This document shows positions 1-4,930 of a stretch of 6,267 bases of DNA, in pieces (positions within the stretch are counted from its first letter, which is position 1; each line of letters begins with the position of its first letter). The notes beneath the pieces are model-generated. The model was not told the origin of the DNA, ran no database searches, and saw nothing but the letters and a program-made list of their open reading frames with translations. This DNA is from Candidatus Methylomirabilota bacterium (GTDB lineage Bacteria > Methylomirabilota > Methylomirabilia > Methylomirabilales > CSP1-5). The translations under genes and the position numbers were made by a program. The stretch covers positions 1 through 6,267 of the forward strand of contig JAHFDE010000126.1 in assembly GCA_023249165.1 (NCBI GenBank), read 5' to 3'.

Positions 1-98
1 GCTCACGGTGTGACCGGCCGGTCCGAACCGGGCACAGCTTCCTCGCCGACGGACGGAAGGTTCGCGTCTGCAAGCAGTGCGGGGAGGCTGTAGACTAA
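1..98 (+). CDS. rplX: Ribosomal protein L24 (uL24), C-terminal fragment
   Basis: Only the last 31 codons are in the window, in the frame that ends with TAA at 96-98. They read SRCDRPVRTGHSFL then ADGRKVRVCKQCGEAVD, which matches the end of bacterial L24 (family pattern C..PTRVGH-F--DG-KVRVCK-CGE-ID). One cysteine followed by a CKQC pair suggests a zinc-ribbon-like tail; a first cysteine of the leading pair may lie just upstream. L24 is an assembly-initiator protein of the 50S subunit that binds 23S rRNA. Its position directly before rplE is the canonical spc order. Its stop is 1 nt from the rplE start, so the two are probably translationally coupled. The 5' part is cut off by the window edge. 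Confidence 0.9.
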   Translation, partial: SRCDRPVRTGHSFLADGRKVRVCKQCGEAVD

Positions 99-99
99 G

Positions 100-741
100 A
101 TGGCGGAGAAGGGGAAGGAGAAGGGGAAGGAGAAGGAGAAGGGGAAAAAGAAGGCCGAAAAGGTTCCGGCATCGGAGCCGAAGCCTGCCGCCCCCAGGAC
201 GCCGGCCCGCCTCCGGGAGCGGTATCGCCAGCAGATGGTGCCCGCCCTCATGAAGCGGTTTGACTACAGGAACGTCCTTCAGGTTCCTCGACTGGAAAAG
301 GTCGTGATCAACATGGGACTGGGGGAGGCAGTGGCGAATGTCAAGATCATCGACAATGCGGTCGAGGAGCTGGCGGCGATCTCGGGACAGCGGCCGGTCA
401 TCACGCGGGCTAAGAAGTCCGAGGCAAGCTTCAAGCTCCGGGTCGGGATGCCCATCGGCTGCAAGGTGACGCTGCGGGGGGATCGGATGTACGAGTTCCT
501 GGACCGATTTCTCAATATTGCCCTCCCGAGGATCCGGGACTTTCGAGGGGTCTCTCCACATTCCTTCGATGGTCGCGGGAATTATGCGCTCGGGGTCAAG
601 GAGCAGCTCATCTTTCCCGAGGTGAAATACGACAAGGTCGATATGGTGCGGGGGATGGATATCTGTATCCACACCACCGCGCGGAACGACGAAGAAGCGA
701 AGGCCCTGCTCGAGCACGTGGGATTTCCCTTTCGGTCCTGA
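100..741 (+). CDS. rplE: Ribosomal protein L5 (uL5) with Lys/Glu-rich N-terminal extension
   Basis: 213 residues. L5 binds 5S rRNA and forms part of the 50S central protuberance. The core from about residue 38 (LRERYRQQMVPALMKRF) to the C-terminus (ALLEHVGFPFRS) matches the family throughout, including KVVINMGLGEA at 67-77, ISGQRPVITRAKKSEASFKL, GMPIGCKVTLRG and FDGRGNYALGVKEQ. Family members are usually about 180 residues; here some 35 extra residues precede the core, first a K/E/G repeat (2-21), then an Ala/Pro-rich linker (22-36). The tail is in frame, and between the ATG at 100 and codon 46, inside the core, there is no other ATG, GTG or TTG, so the extension appears genuine. A GGAGG at 83-87, inside the rplX end, lies 12 nt before the start, which is a rather long spacing. 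The gene is 1 nt from the rplX stop and 11 nt from rpsN. Confidence 0.97.
   Translation: MAEKGKEKGKEKEKGKKKAEKVPASEPKPAAPRTPARLRERYRQQMVPALMKRFDYRNVLQVPRLEKVVINMGLGEAVANVKIIDNAVEELAAISGQRPVITRAKKSEASFKLRVGMPIGCKVTLRGDRMYEFLDRFLNIALPRIRDFRGVSPHSFDGRGNYALGVKEQLIFPEVKYDKVDMVRGMDICIHTTARNDEEAKALLEHVGFPFRS
105..154 (+). repeat. 50-nt all-purine tract with 12-bp tandem repeat in rplE
   Basis: Every base from 105 to 154 is A or G on the coding strand. The 12-mer GAGAAGGGGAAG occurs perfectly at 106-117 and 118-129, then degenerates into further GAGAAG and GGGAAA codons. It encodes the E/K/G-rich tail of L5. The tract also contains AAGGAG, a Shine-Dalgarno-like hexamer, at 115-120, 127-132 and 133-138, although no start codon follows at a usable distance. 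Such a repeat can change length by slippage. Confidence 0.9.
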
Positions 742-750
742 GGGGGAGGA
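742..750 (+). promoter_or_regulatory. Ribosome binding site of rpsN
   Basis: The purine run GGGGGAGGA starts immediately after the rplE stop and ends 2 nt before the GTG at 753. It supports the GTG as the start of S14. The spacing is short when measured from GGAGG (3 nt) and closer to ordinary when measured from the upstream G run. Confidence 0.7.
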
Positions 751-752
751 TC

Positions 753-938
753 GTGGCAAAAAAGGCCCTCGTCTTGAAAGCGCAGCAGAAGCCGAAATTT
801 CGGGTCCGGCGGTATCACCGGTGCCGGCTCTGCGGCCGACCGCGCGGCTATCTCCGGCGATTTGGCATGTGCCGAATCTGCTTCCGCCTGTTGGCCCTCC
901 GGGGGGAGATTCCTGGTGTCACCAAGGCGAGCTGGTAG
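753..938 (+). CDS. rpsN: Ribosomal protein S14, zinc-binding type (uS14, type Z)
   Basis: 61 residues, the normal size of the short zinc form of S14 (the zinc-free form is about 90-100). It starts with GTG and reads MAKKALVLKAQQKPKFRVR, matching the family start. Four cysteines at 24, 27, 40 and 43 form CxxC-x12-CxxC, the zinc site, and the protein ends GEIPGVTKASW, the family signature. S14 binds 16S rRNA in the 30S head near the A site. It lies 11 nt after rplE in standard spc order. It is followed by an unusually long repeat-filled spacer before rpsH, where this operon normally has only a few nucleotides. Confidence 0.97.
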   Translation: MAKKALVLKAQQKPKFRVRRYHRCRLCGRPRGYLRRFGMCRICFRLLALRGEIPGVTKASW

Positions 939-945
939 CTACGGG

Positions 946-1061
946 GTTCATAGTTCATGGTTCAGAGTTCAGGATGGATGATAGAGGGTTCATGGTTCAG
1001 GGTTCAGAGTCTGGGAAGCGGGTGGGGTTTGTCCATGAACCCTGAACCCTCAACCCTGAAC
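946..1061 (+). repeat. Heptad GTTCA repeat arrays in inverted arrangement (copy 1, rpsN-rpsH spacer)
   Basis: The left half contains 7-nt units in register: GTTCATA, GTTCATG, GTTCAGA, GTTCAGG (946-973), then after 14 nt GTTCATG, GTTCAGG, GTTCAGA (988-1008). The right half contains the reverse complements: CATGAAC, CCTGAAC, CCTCAAC, CCTGAAC (1034-1061). GGTTCAGGGTTCA at 994-1006 pairs perfectly with TGAACCCTGAACC at 1036-1048, and the stem extends to 985-1006 against 1036-1057 with 20 of 22 positions paired and a 29-nt loop. The element occupies nearly all of the spacer, from just after the rpsN stop to just before the rpsH ribosome binding site. The repeat units and symmetry are seen directly; whether it is mobile, regulatory or inert is unknown. 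I see no coding potential and no clear target duplication. Confidence 0.9.
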
Positions 1062-1072
1062 GCGAGGTTTTC

Positions 1073-1468
1073 ATGTTGACCGACCCCATTGCGGACGCGT
1101 TGACGCGCCTTCGGAACGCCAATACCGCGGGACATGAGAAGGTAGACATCCCCTCCTCGGGGCTGAAGGTGGAGATCATGCGCGTCCTGAAGGATGAGGG
1201 GTTCGTCAGCGACTACAAGGTCATCGATGACCAGAGGCAGGGGATCCTGCGCGTGTATCTCAGGTACGGCCCTGGTAATGAGCGGGTTCTCCGGGGAATT
1301 GTCCGGACCAGTAAGCCGGGACTGCGAGTGTACACCGGAGCACGCAAGCTCCCTCGGGTCCTCAGCGGCATGGGGATCGCGATCGTCTCGACCTCTAGGG
1401 GGGTCATGACAGATCGGGAAGCGCGGACGCAGGGAGTGGGGGGCGAGGTCCTCTGCCACGTCTGGTAG
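1073..1468 (+). CDS. rpsH: Ribosomal protein S8 (uS8)
   Basis: 131 residues, the usual family length. It starts MLTDPIADALTRLRNAN, the nearly invariant S8 N-terminus, and ends with SRGVMTDREARTQGVGGE followed by VLCHVW, matching the C-terminal 16S rRNA-binding signature (the family usually has CYVW or CYIW). S8 binds the central domain of 16S rRNA in the 30S platform. In E. coli it is also the translational repressor of the spc operon, acting near the rplE start; whether that holds here cannot be told. The ATG has GAGG at 1064-1067 with a 5-nt spacing. The gene is set off on both sides by related heptad-repeat spacers, so unlike its neighbours it is not tightly coupled to the genes before or after it. 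Confidence 0.97.
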   Translation: MLTDPIADALTRLRNANTAGHEKVDIPSSGLKVEIMRVLKDEGFVSDYKVIDDQRQGILRVYLRYGPGNERVLRGIVRTSKPGLRVYTGARKLPRVLSGMGIAIVSTSRGVMTDREARTQGVGGEVLCHVW

Positions 1469-1473
1469 CTGTC

Positions 1474-1538
1474 GTTCATGGTGGAGGGTTTATCGTTCAT
1501 GGACGGAATTGCCGGAGATTTTACCCTGAACCATGAAC
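1474..1538 (+). repeat. Heptad GTTCA repeat element in inverted arrangement (copy 2, rpsH-rplF spacer)
   Basis: A shorter, more degenerate relative of the element before rpsH. In-register 7-nt units GTTCATG, GTGGAGG, GTTTATC, GTTCATG run from 1474 to 1501, and the inverted units CCTGAAC and CATGAAC lie at 1525-1538. CGTTCATGG occurs at 1473-1481 and again at 1494-1502, and either copy can pair perfectly (9 bp) with CCATGAACG at 1531-1539, giving two mutually exclusive hairpins. As with copy 1, the element begins a few bases after a TGGTAGCT stop context and ends TGAACGC just ahead of the GAGG of the next gene. Confidence 0.85.
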
Positions 1539-1554
1539 GCTATGAGGTAAGGCG

Positions 1555-2097
1555 ATGTCGCGCATTGGTCGGTTGCCGATTGGTATCCCCGGCAGCGTTC
1601 AGGTCTCCGTGAACAAAGGGGTGGTGGAGGTCCGGGGGCCCAAAGGGAAGCTTCAGCTTCAAATACACCCCACCATCCGCGTTGGAGTCGGAGACGGAAA
1701 GGTCGTCTGCGAGCGTCCGACCGATCAGAGATCTCACCGGGCGCTGCACGGGCTGACGCGAGCCCTGATCGCGAATATGATCCGAGGCGTGACCGAGGGA
1801 TTTCAGAAGAAGCTCGAGCTCAGCGGTGTAGGGTACCGCGCGGCCGTCCAGGGTCAGGTGCTCACGCTGAGCCTCGGGTACACGAATCCCGTGGTCTATG
1901 TCCTGCCCCCAGACATTCAGGCGACCGTGGAGCATCAGACGCTGATCACCCTTTCGGGGATTGACAGGCAGCTGGTGGGGGCAGTCGCCGCAAAGCTTCG
2001 AAGCCTCCGCCTCCCCGAGCCTTACAAGGGGAAGGGCGTCAAGTATGTGGACGAGCGGATTCGCCGGAAGGCAGGAAAGGCCGGAGCGAAGGCATGA
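1555..2097 (+). CDS. rplF: Ribosomal protein L6 (uL6)
   Basis: 180 residues, the typical length. It starts MSRIGRLPIGIPGSVQVSV, and both halves of the duplicated L6 fold are recognisable. The C-terminal signature EPYKGKGVKYVDE begins at residue 155 and is followed by RIRRKAGKAGAKA. L6 binds 23S rRNA near the sarcin-ricin region of the 50S subunit and is needed late in assembly. The ATG is preceded by GAGG at 1544-1547 with 7-nt spacing. Its TGA overlaps the ATG of rplR by 4 nt (ATGA), implying translational coupling. It follows rpsH across an 86-nt repeat-bearing spacer. Confidence 0.97.
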   Translation: MSRIGRLPIGIPGSVQVSVNKGVVEVRGPKGKLQLQIHPTIRVGVGDGKVVCERPTDQRSHRALHGLTRALIANMIRGVTEGFQKKLELSGVGYRAAVQGQVLTLSLGYTNPVVYVLPPDIQATVEHQTLITLSGIDRQLVGAVAAKLRSLRLPEPYKGKGVKYVDERIRRKAGKAGAKA

Positions 2098-2468
2098 GCG
2101 TCATTGCCTGGAATACGAAGCGCCGTGGCCGGGAGCGGAGGCACCGACGCGTGCGGAAGAAGGTGTTCGGGGTGCCCGAGCAGCCTCGGCTGTCGGTCTT
2201 CAAGTCGCGTCGGCATATCTATGCGCAGATCATCAATGATCTGGACGGGCGGACGCTAGTGGCCGCCTCGAGCCTCTCCCCGGAATGCAAGGTCCGGGGC
2301 GTGAAGGGGGCGAAGGCCGATACCGCCAAGGCGGTGGGGGAGATCCTGGCGGAGAAGGCGCTGAAGGGCGAGATTCGGCGAGTCGTCTTTGACCGAGGCG
2401 GGTACAAATTTCACGGGCGGGTCAAGGCGTTGGCGACCGGGGCCCGGGGAAAAGGGCTGAGCTTTTAG
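2094..2468 (+). CDS. rplR: Ribosomal protein L18 (uL18)
   Basis: 124 residues, close to the family's roughly 120. L18 works with L5 to attach 5S rRNA to the 50S central protuberance. Recognisable parts are the basic N-terminus (KRRGRERRHRRVRKK), QPRLSVFKSRRHIYAQIIND, DTAKAVGEILAEKAL and the conserved end VVFDRGGYKFHGRVKAL followed by ATGARGKGLSF. The start overlaps the rplF stop. The stop TAG at 2466-2468 is part of the TTAG that forms the left flank of the putative insertion, and reading into the spacer shows no disrupted or extended C-terminus, so the protein itself is intact. Confidence 0.97.
   Translation: MSVIAWNTKRRGRERRHRRVRKKVFGVPEQPRLSVFKSRRHIYAQIINDLDGRTLVAASSLSPECKVRGVKGAKADTAKAVGEILAEKALKGEIRRVVFDRGGYKFHGRVKALATGARGKGLSF
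2465..2468 (+). repeat. Left direct repeat TTAG (candidate target-site duplication)
   Basis: TTAG directly abuts the left terminal inverted repeat at 2469 and matches TTAG at 2601-2604, which directly abuts the right one. Its last three bases are the rplR stop codon. A 4-bp match can occur by chance; its weight comes from exact placement at both ends of the inverted repeats. Confidence 0.6.
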
Positions 2469-2600
2469 TGCCGTTTCAACTTATTGCCCCGAACGCGATC
2501 AAGGCCCGTTCCAACCACGGAACGGGCCATGGAAGCCCGCAGGCCTAATCTTGGCATCGCGCAGCTCTGTTCTTGATTGGGTGAGAAAGTTAGAACGGCA
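2469..2600. mobile_element. Putative 132-bp MITE-like insertion between rplR and rpsE
   Basis: The ends are imperfect terminal inverted repeats: TGCCGTTTCAACTT at 2469-2482 and AAGTTAGAACGGCA at 2587-2600, 12 of 14 positions complementary and the outer 7 perfect. TTAG flanks both ends. Removing the element and one TTAG leaves the rplR stop TAG followed by CGGAGGAAATC and the rpsE GTG, an 11-nt junction with an ideal ribosome binding site, which is what this operon normally looks like. The element has no gene of its own and contains a strong internal hairpin, so it would be non-autonomous, moved by a transposase encoded elsewhere. TTAG fits the YTAR target known for the IS5 subgroup, but the end sequence does not let me name a family. 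The structure is seen directly; mobility is inferred from one copy. Confidence 0.6.
2503..2528 (+). repeat. Perfect 10-bp hairpin inside the rplR-rpsE spacer
   Basis: GGCCCGTTCC at 2503-2512 and GGAACGGGCC at 2519-2528 are exact reverse complements around the 6-nt loop AACCAC. The stem is GC-rich and should be very stable in RNA. No run of T follows (the next bases are ATGGAAGCC), so it does not look like an intrinsic terminator; an RNA-processing site, a pause site or simply the core of the inserted element are the options. Confidence 0.85.
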
Positions 2601-2604
2601 TTAG
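2601..2604 (+). repeat. Right direct repeat TTAG (candidate target-site duplication)
   Basis: Second copy of the TTAG found at the left edge of the putative insertion. It lies between the right terminal inverted repeat and the rpsE ribosome binding site. Confidence 0.6.
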
Positions 2605-2605
2605 C

Positions 2606-2610
2606 GGAGG
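2606..2610 (+). promoter_or_regulatory. Ribosome binding site of rpsE
   Basis: GGAGG followed by AAATC and then the GTG at 2616, a 5-nt spacing. It decides the rpsE start in favour of this GTG over the in-frame TTG at 2577, which has no such site and lies inside the putative insertion. Confidence 0.85.
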
Positions 2611-2615
2611 AAATC

Positions 2616-3134
2616 GTGGCGGCGGAGCAGATCGATCCCCAGACGCTGAACCTGACCGAGCGGGTCATCCATATCAACCGGGTGGCGAAGGTGGTCAAGG
2701 GTGGCCGCCGGTTTAGCTTCAGTGCCCTGGTGGCGGTGGGGGATCAGGCGGGGCATGTGGGGCTCGGCCTGGGGAAGGCGCACGAGGTTCCCGAGGCGAT
2801 CCGCAAGGGGATTGAGGCGGCCAAGAAGGGTCTGGTCAAGGTGCCGTTACTTGGAAAGACCATTCCCCATCAGATCCTCGGGAGGTATGGGGCGGGGCAG
2901 GTCTTGATGAAGCCGGCGGCAGAGGGGACCGGGATCGTGGCCGGTGGCGCCGCCCGGGCGATCTTCGAGGCGGCCGGTGTCCAGAACGTGCTGGCGAAGT
3001 CTCTCGGGAGCAGCAATCCGCACAATGTGGCGAAGGCGACCATGGCCGGGATTCGAGATCTTCGCTCGCCCGATGAGGTCGGCCGGCTTCGGGGCCGGAA
3101 AGGGGAAGGGACACGTGAGGCAACGGGTGGCTAG
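2616..3134 (+). CDS. rpsE: Ribosomal protein S5 (uS5)
   Basis: 172 residues from the GTG at 2616, in the family range. The N-terminal double-stranded-RNA-binding-like domain is clear: LTERVIHINRVAKVVKGGRR, FSFSALVAVGDQAGHVGLGLG and KAHEVPEAIRKGIEAAKKG. The C-terminal domain includes LLGKTIPHQILGRYGAGQVL and SLGSSNPHNVAKATMAGIRDL. S5 sits at the 30S mRNA entry side and contributes to decoding accuracy and helicase activity. The frame stays open upstream to a TTG at 2577 (13 more codons), but those residues are not S5-like and the ribosome binding site favours 2616. A gap of 147 nt separates it from rplR. The next gene is L15, not the L30 gene that usually follows. Confidence 0.96.
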   Translation: MAAEQIDPQTLNLTERVIHINRVAKVVKGGRRFSFSALVAVGDQAGHVGLGLGKAHEVPEAIRKGIEAAKKGLVKVPLLGKTIPHQILGRYGAGQVLMKPAAEGTGIVAGGAARAIFEAAGVQNVLAKSLGSSNPHNVAKATMAGIRDLRSPDEVGRLRGRKGEGTREATGG

Positions 3135-3147
3135 CGTGGGGGGCCCG

Positions 3148-3597
3148 GTGAGGCTTCACGGGCTTCAGCCGGCTGTGGGCTCGCGCAAGCGGCGCAAGCG
3201 AGTCGGTCGCGGCCCAGGGTCGGGGCACGGGCAGACCTCTGGCCGGGGTGACAAAGGGCAGAAGGCTCGGGCGGGCGCGAGCATTCCCTCCTGGTTTGAG
3301 GGGGGCCAGATGCCGCTCAGCCGTCGCCTGCCCAAGCGCGGTTTTCGCAGTCCCTTTCGAAAAGAGTACGCGATCGTCAATGTGCGGGGTCTGGATCGCA
3401 TCGAGGCCGGGACACCCGTGACGCCCCTTCTGCTGCTCGAGCGGGGTCTCATCAAGGCCGTAAAGGACGGGGTGAAGGTGCTGGGGAATGGCGAGCTTTC
3501 GCATCCCCTCACGGTGGCGGCGCACCATTTTTCGCAGGCGGCCCTCCGGAAGATTCGTGCCGCAGGCGGGGCGGCTGAGGTGATCGAAGACCGATGA
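3148..3597 (+). CDS. rplO: Ribosomal protein L15 (uL15)
   Basis: 149 residues from the GTG at 3148, matching the usual length of about 145-150. The start VRLHGLQPAVGSRKRRKRVG fits the family start (MKLHELKPA-GSRK-RKRVGRG). Then come the glycine-rich, rRNA-threading segment (GRGPGSGHGQTSGRGDKGQK), GGQMPLSRRLPKRGF at 52-66, and the globular C-terminal domain. L15 is a late-assembly 50S protein that binds 23S rRNA. In-frame GTGs also occur at 3115, 3127 and 3136; the one at 3115 overlaps the end of rpsE and has the purine run GGGGAAGGGA before it, so a slightly longer N-terminus is possible. Before 3148 there is a G6 run at 3138-3143. The stop overlaps the secY start (ATGA). Confidence 0.94.
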   Translation: MRLHGLQPAVGSRKRRKRVGRGPGSGHGQTSGRGDKGQKARAGASIPSWFEGGQMPLSRRLPKRGFRSPFRKEYAIVNVRGLDRIEAGTPVTPLLLLERGLIKAVKDGVKVLGNGELSHPLTVAAHHFSQAALRKIRAAGGAAEVIEDR

Positions 3598-4898
3598 GCG
3601 AGGTCGTCAACATCTTCAAGGTCCCTGAACTCAAGAGGCGAATCCTCTTCACCTGCGTGGTCCTGATCGTCTACCGCTTAGGGGCCCATATCCCCACCCC
3701 CGGCATCGACGCCGCGGTGCTGGGCGAGGTCTTCTCCCGGGCGGCCGGCACGCTCTTCGGCTTCTTCGATCTCTTCGCCGGCGGGGCGTTACGACGGGCC
3801 AGCATCTTCGCCCTGGGGATCATGCCGTATATCGATGCCTCGATCATTCTGCAACTCCTGGCGGTGGTGGTTCCAGCCATCGAGCGGCTCCAAAAGGAGG
3901 GGGCCGAGGGACGCAAGAAGATTACCCAGTACACCCGGTTTGGCACGATCCTCATCGCTCTGATTCAAGGGATGGGGATCGCCATCGGGCTCGAGGGGGT
4001 CGTGGCCGACGGCCAGATCGTGGTGCCGAATCCCGGCTGGGGCTTCCGCATCATGGCTACCCTCACCCTGACCGGCGGCAGCGTCCTCCTCATGTGGATG
4101 GGAGAGCAGATTTCGGAGCGGGGGATCGGCAACGGCATCTCGCTCCTCATCTTTGCGGGCATCATCGTGAACCTTCCCGAGGCAATGTACCGGTCCTACC
4201 AGCTCCTGACGACCGGCGAGTTGAAGGCCTACGTCCTCCTCTTCATCGTGGTCGTGATGGTCCTCGTGGTGGCGGGGGTGGTCGTGATGACATTGGGCCA
4301 GCGGCCGATCCCGGTCCAGTACGCCAAACGGGTCGTCGGTCGGAAGGTGTACGGGGGACAGGCGACCCACATTCCCCTGCGGGTCAACACCGCCGGGGTG
4401 ATCCCGGTCATCTTCGCCGCGTCCATCGTCGTGTTGCCTCCCACCGTGGCCCGGTTCGTTACCCATCCCTGGATGGAGTGGGTAGCGCAGGTCCTGTCGC
4501 CGGGGACCCTCACCTACTTCCTGCTCTATGGGGGGAGCATCGTCTTCTTCACCTATTTTTACACCGCGATCATCTTCAACCCCGCCGATGTGGCGGAGAA
4601 TCTCAAGAAGTACGGTGGCTTCGTGCCCGGGATCCGCCCAGGCGCCAAGACGTCGGAGTTCATCGAACGGGTGCTCGACCGCATTACCTTTGTCGGGGCC
4701 ATATACCTGGCGCTGATCTCCATTTTTCCGGAGGTCCTGATCCTCTGGTCAAATGTCCCCTTCTTCTTTGGCGGGACCTCCCTGCTCATCGTGGTCGGGG
4801 TCGCCCTGGACACGGCGCAACAGATCGAGGCCCATCTCCTCATGCGCCACTATGAAGGCTTCCTCAAAAAGGGGAAGATCAAGGGACGGGCCTTCTGA
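3594..4898 (+). CDS. secY: Preprotein translocase subunit SecY
   Basis: 434 residues, normal for SecY, the channel-forming subunit of the SecYEG translocon in the inner membrane. Ten hydrophobic segments are expected and the sequence shows alternating hydrophobic stretches throughout. Family landmarks are GIMPYIDASIILQLL from residue 75 (plug region and TM2), RLQKEGAEGRKKITQYTR, MGEQISERGIGNGISLLIF from 169, the cytoplasmic C4 loop QRPIPVQYAKRVVGRKVYGG from 236, NPADVAENLKKYGGFVPGIR from 329 (C5 loop, SecA and ribosome contacts), and GGTSLLIVVGVALDTAQQIE from 393 before the end MRHYEGFLKKGKIKGRAF. The ATG overlaps the rplO TGA by 4 nt. Nothing is missing. The gene ends 44 nt before adk. Confidence 0.98.
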   Translation: MSEVVNIFKVPELKRRILFTCVVLIVYRLGAHIPTPGIDAAVLGEVFSRAAGTLFGFFDLFAGGALRRASIFALGIMPYIDASIILQLLAVVVPAIERLQKEGAEGRKKITQYTRFGTILIALIQGMGIAIGLEGVVADGQIVVPNPGWGFRIMATLTLTGGSVLLMWMGEQISERGIGNGISLLIFAGIIVNLPEAMYRSYQLLTTGELKAYVLLFIVVVMVLVVAGVVVMTLGQRPIPVQYAKRVVGRKVYGGQATHIPLRVNTAGVIPVIFAASIVVLPPTVARFVTHPWMEWVAQVLSPGTLTYFLLYGGSIVFFTYFYTAIIFNPADVAENLKKYGGFVPGIRPGAKTSEFIERVLDRITFVGAIYLALISIFPEVLILWSNVPFFFGGTSLLIVVGVALDTAQQIEAHLLMRHYEGFLKKGKIKGRAF

Positions 4899-4901
4899 CG
4901 C

Positions 4902-4930
4902 TTGAATGTGGTTGCGATTTCCGTTATCTT
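4902..4930 (+). promoter_or_regulatory. Possible sigma70-type promoter in front of adk
   Basis: TTGAAT at 4902-4907 and TATCTT at 4925-4930 are separated by exactly 17 nt; each matches the consensus at 4 of 6 positions. This is the only AT-rich patch in the secY-adk spacer. A start site about 7 nt after the -10 box would be near 4937, only about 6 nt before the adk ATG, so such a transcript would be almost leaderless and lack the AAAAGG at 4931-4936. Read-through from secY remains the simpler explanation for adk expression. Confidence 0.3.

Noticed and set aside
946..1061. CRISPR array or telomere-like repeat
   Set aside because: Units are only 7 nt, contiguous, degenerate and in both orientations; there are no unique spacers and no chromosome end is implied inside an spc operon.
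1004..1459. 151-codon open frame on the - strand opposite rpsH
   Set aside because: It starts and ends within rpsH and the heptad repeat, resembles no family I know and is best explained as a shadow.
2503..2528. Rho-independent terminator after rplR
   Set aside because: The stem is strong but is followed by ATGGAAGCC, not a T-run, and essential downstream genes of the same operon follow.
2577..2615. TTG at 2577 as the start of rpsE, adding 13 residues (MGEKVRTALAEEI)
   Set aside because: It has no ribosome binding site, the residues are not S5-like, it lies within the putative insertion, and the GTG at 2616 has GGAGG at ideal spacing.
3789..4466. 225-codon His/Asp-rich open frame on the - strand of secY
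   Set aside because: The composition (runs of H and D) is the mirror of hydrophobic Val/Ile codons in secY; no sign of an independent gene.
4094..4855. 253-codon open frame on the + strand inside secY
   Set aside because: It is another frame of a fully convincing secY; its product is an Arg/Gly/Pro/His-rich translation typical of GC-rich shadow frames.
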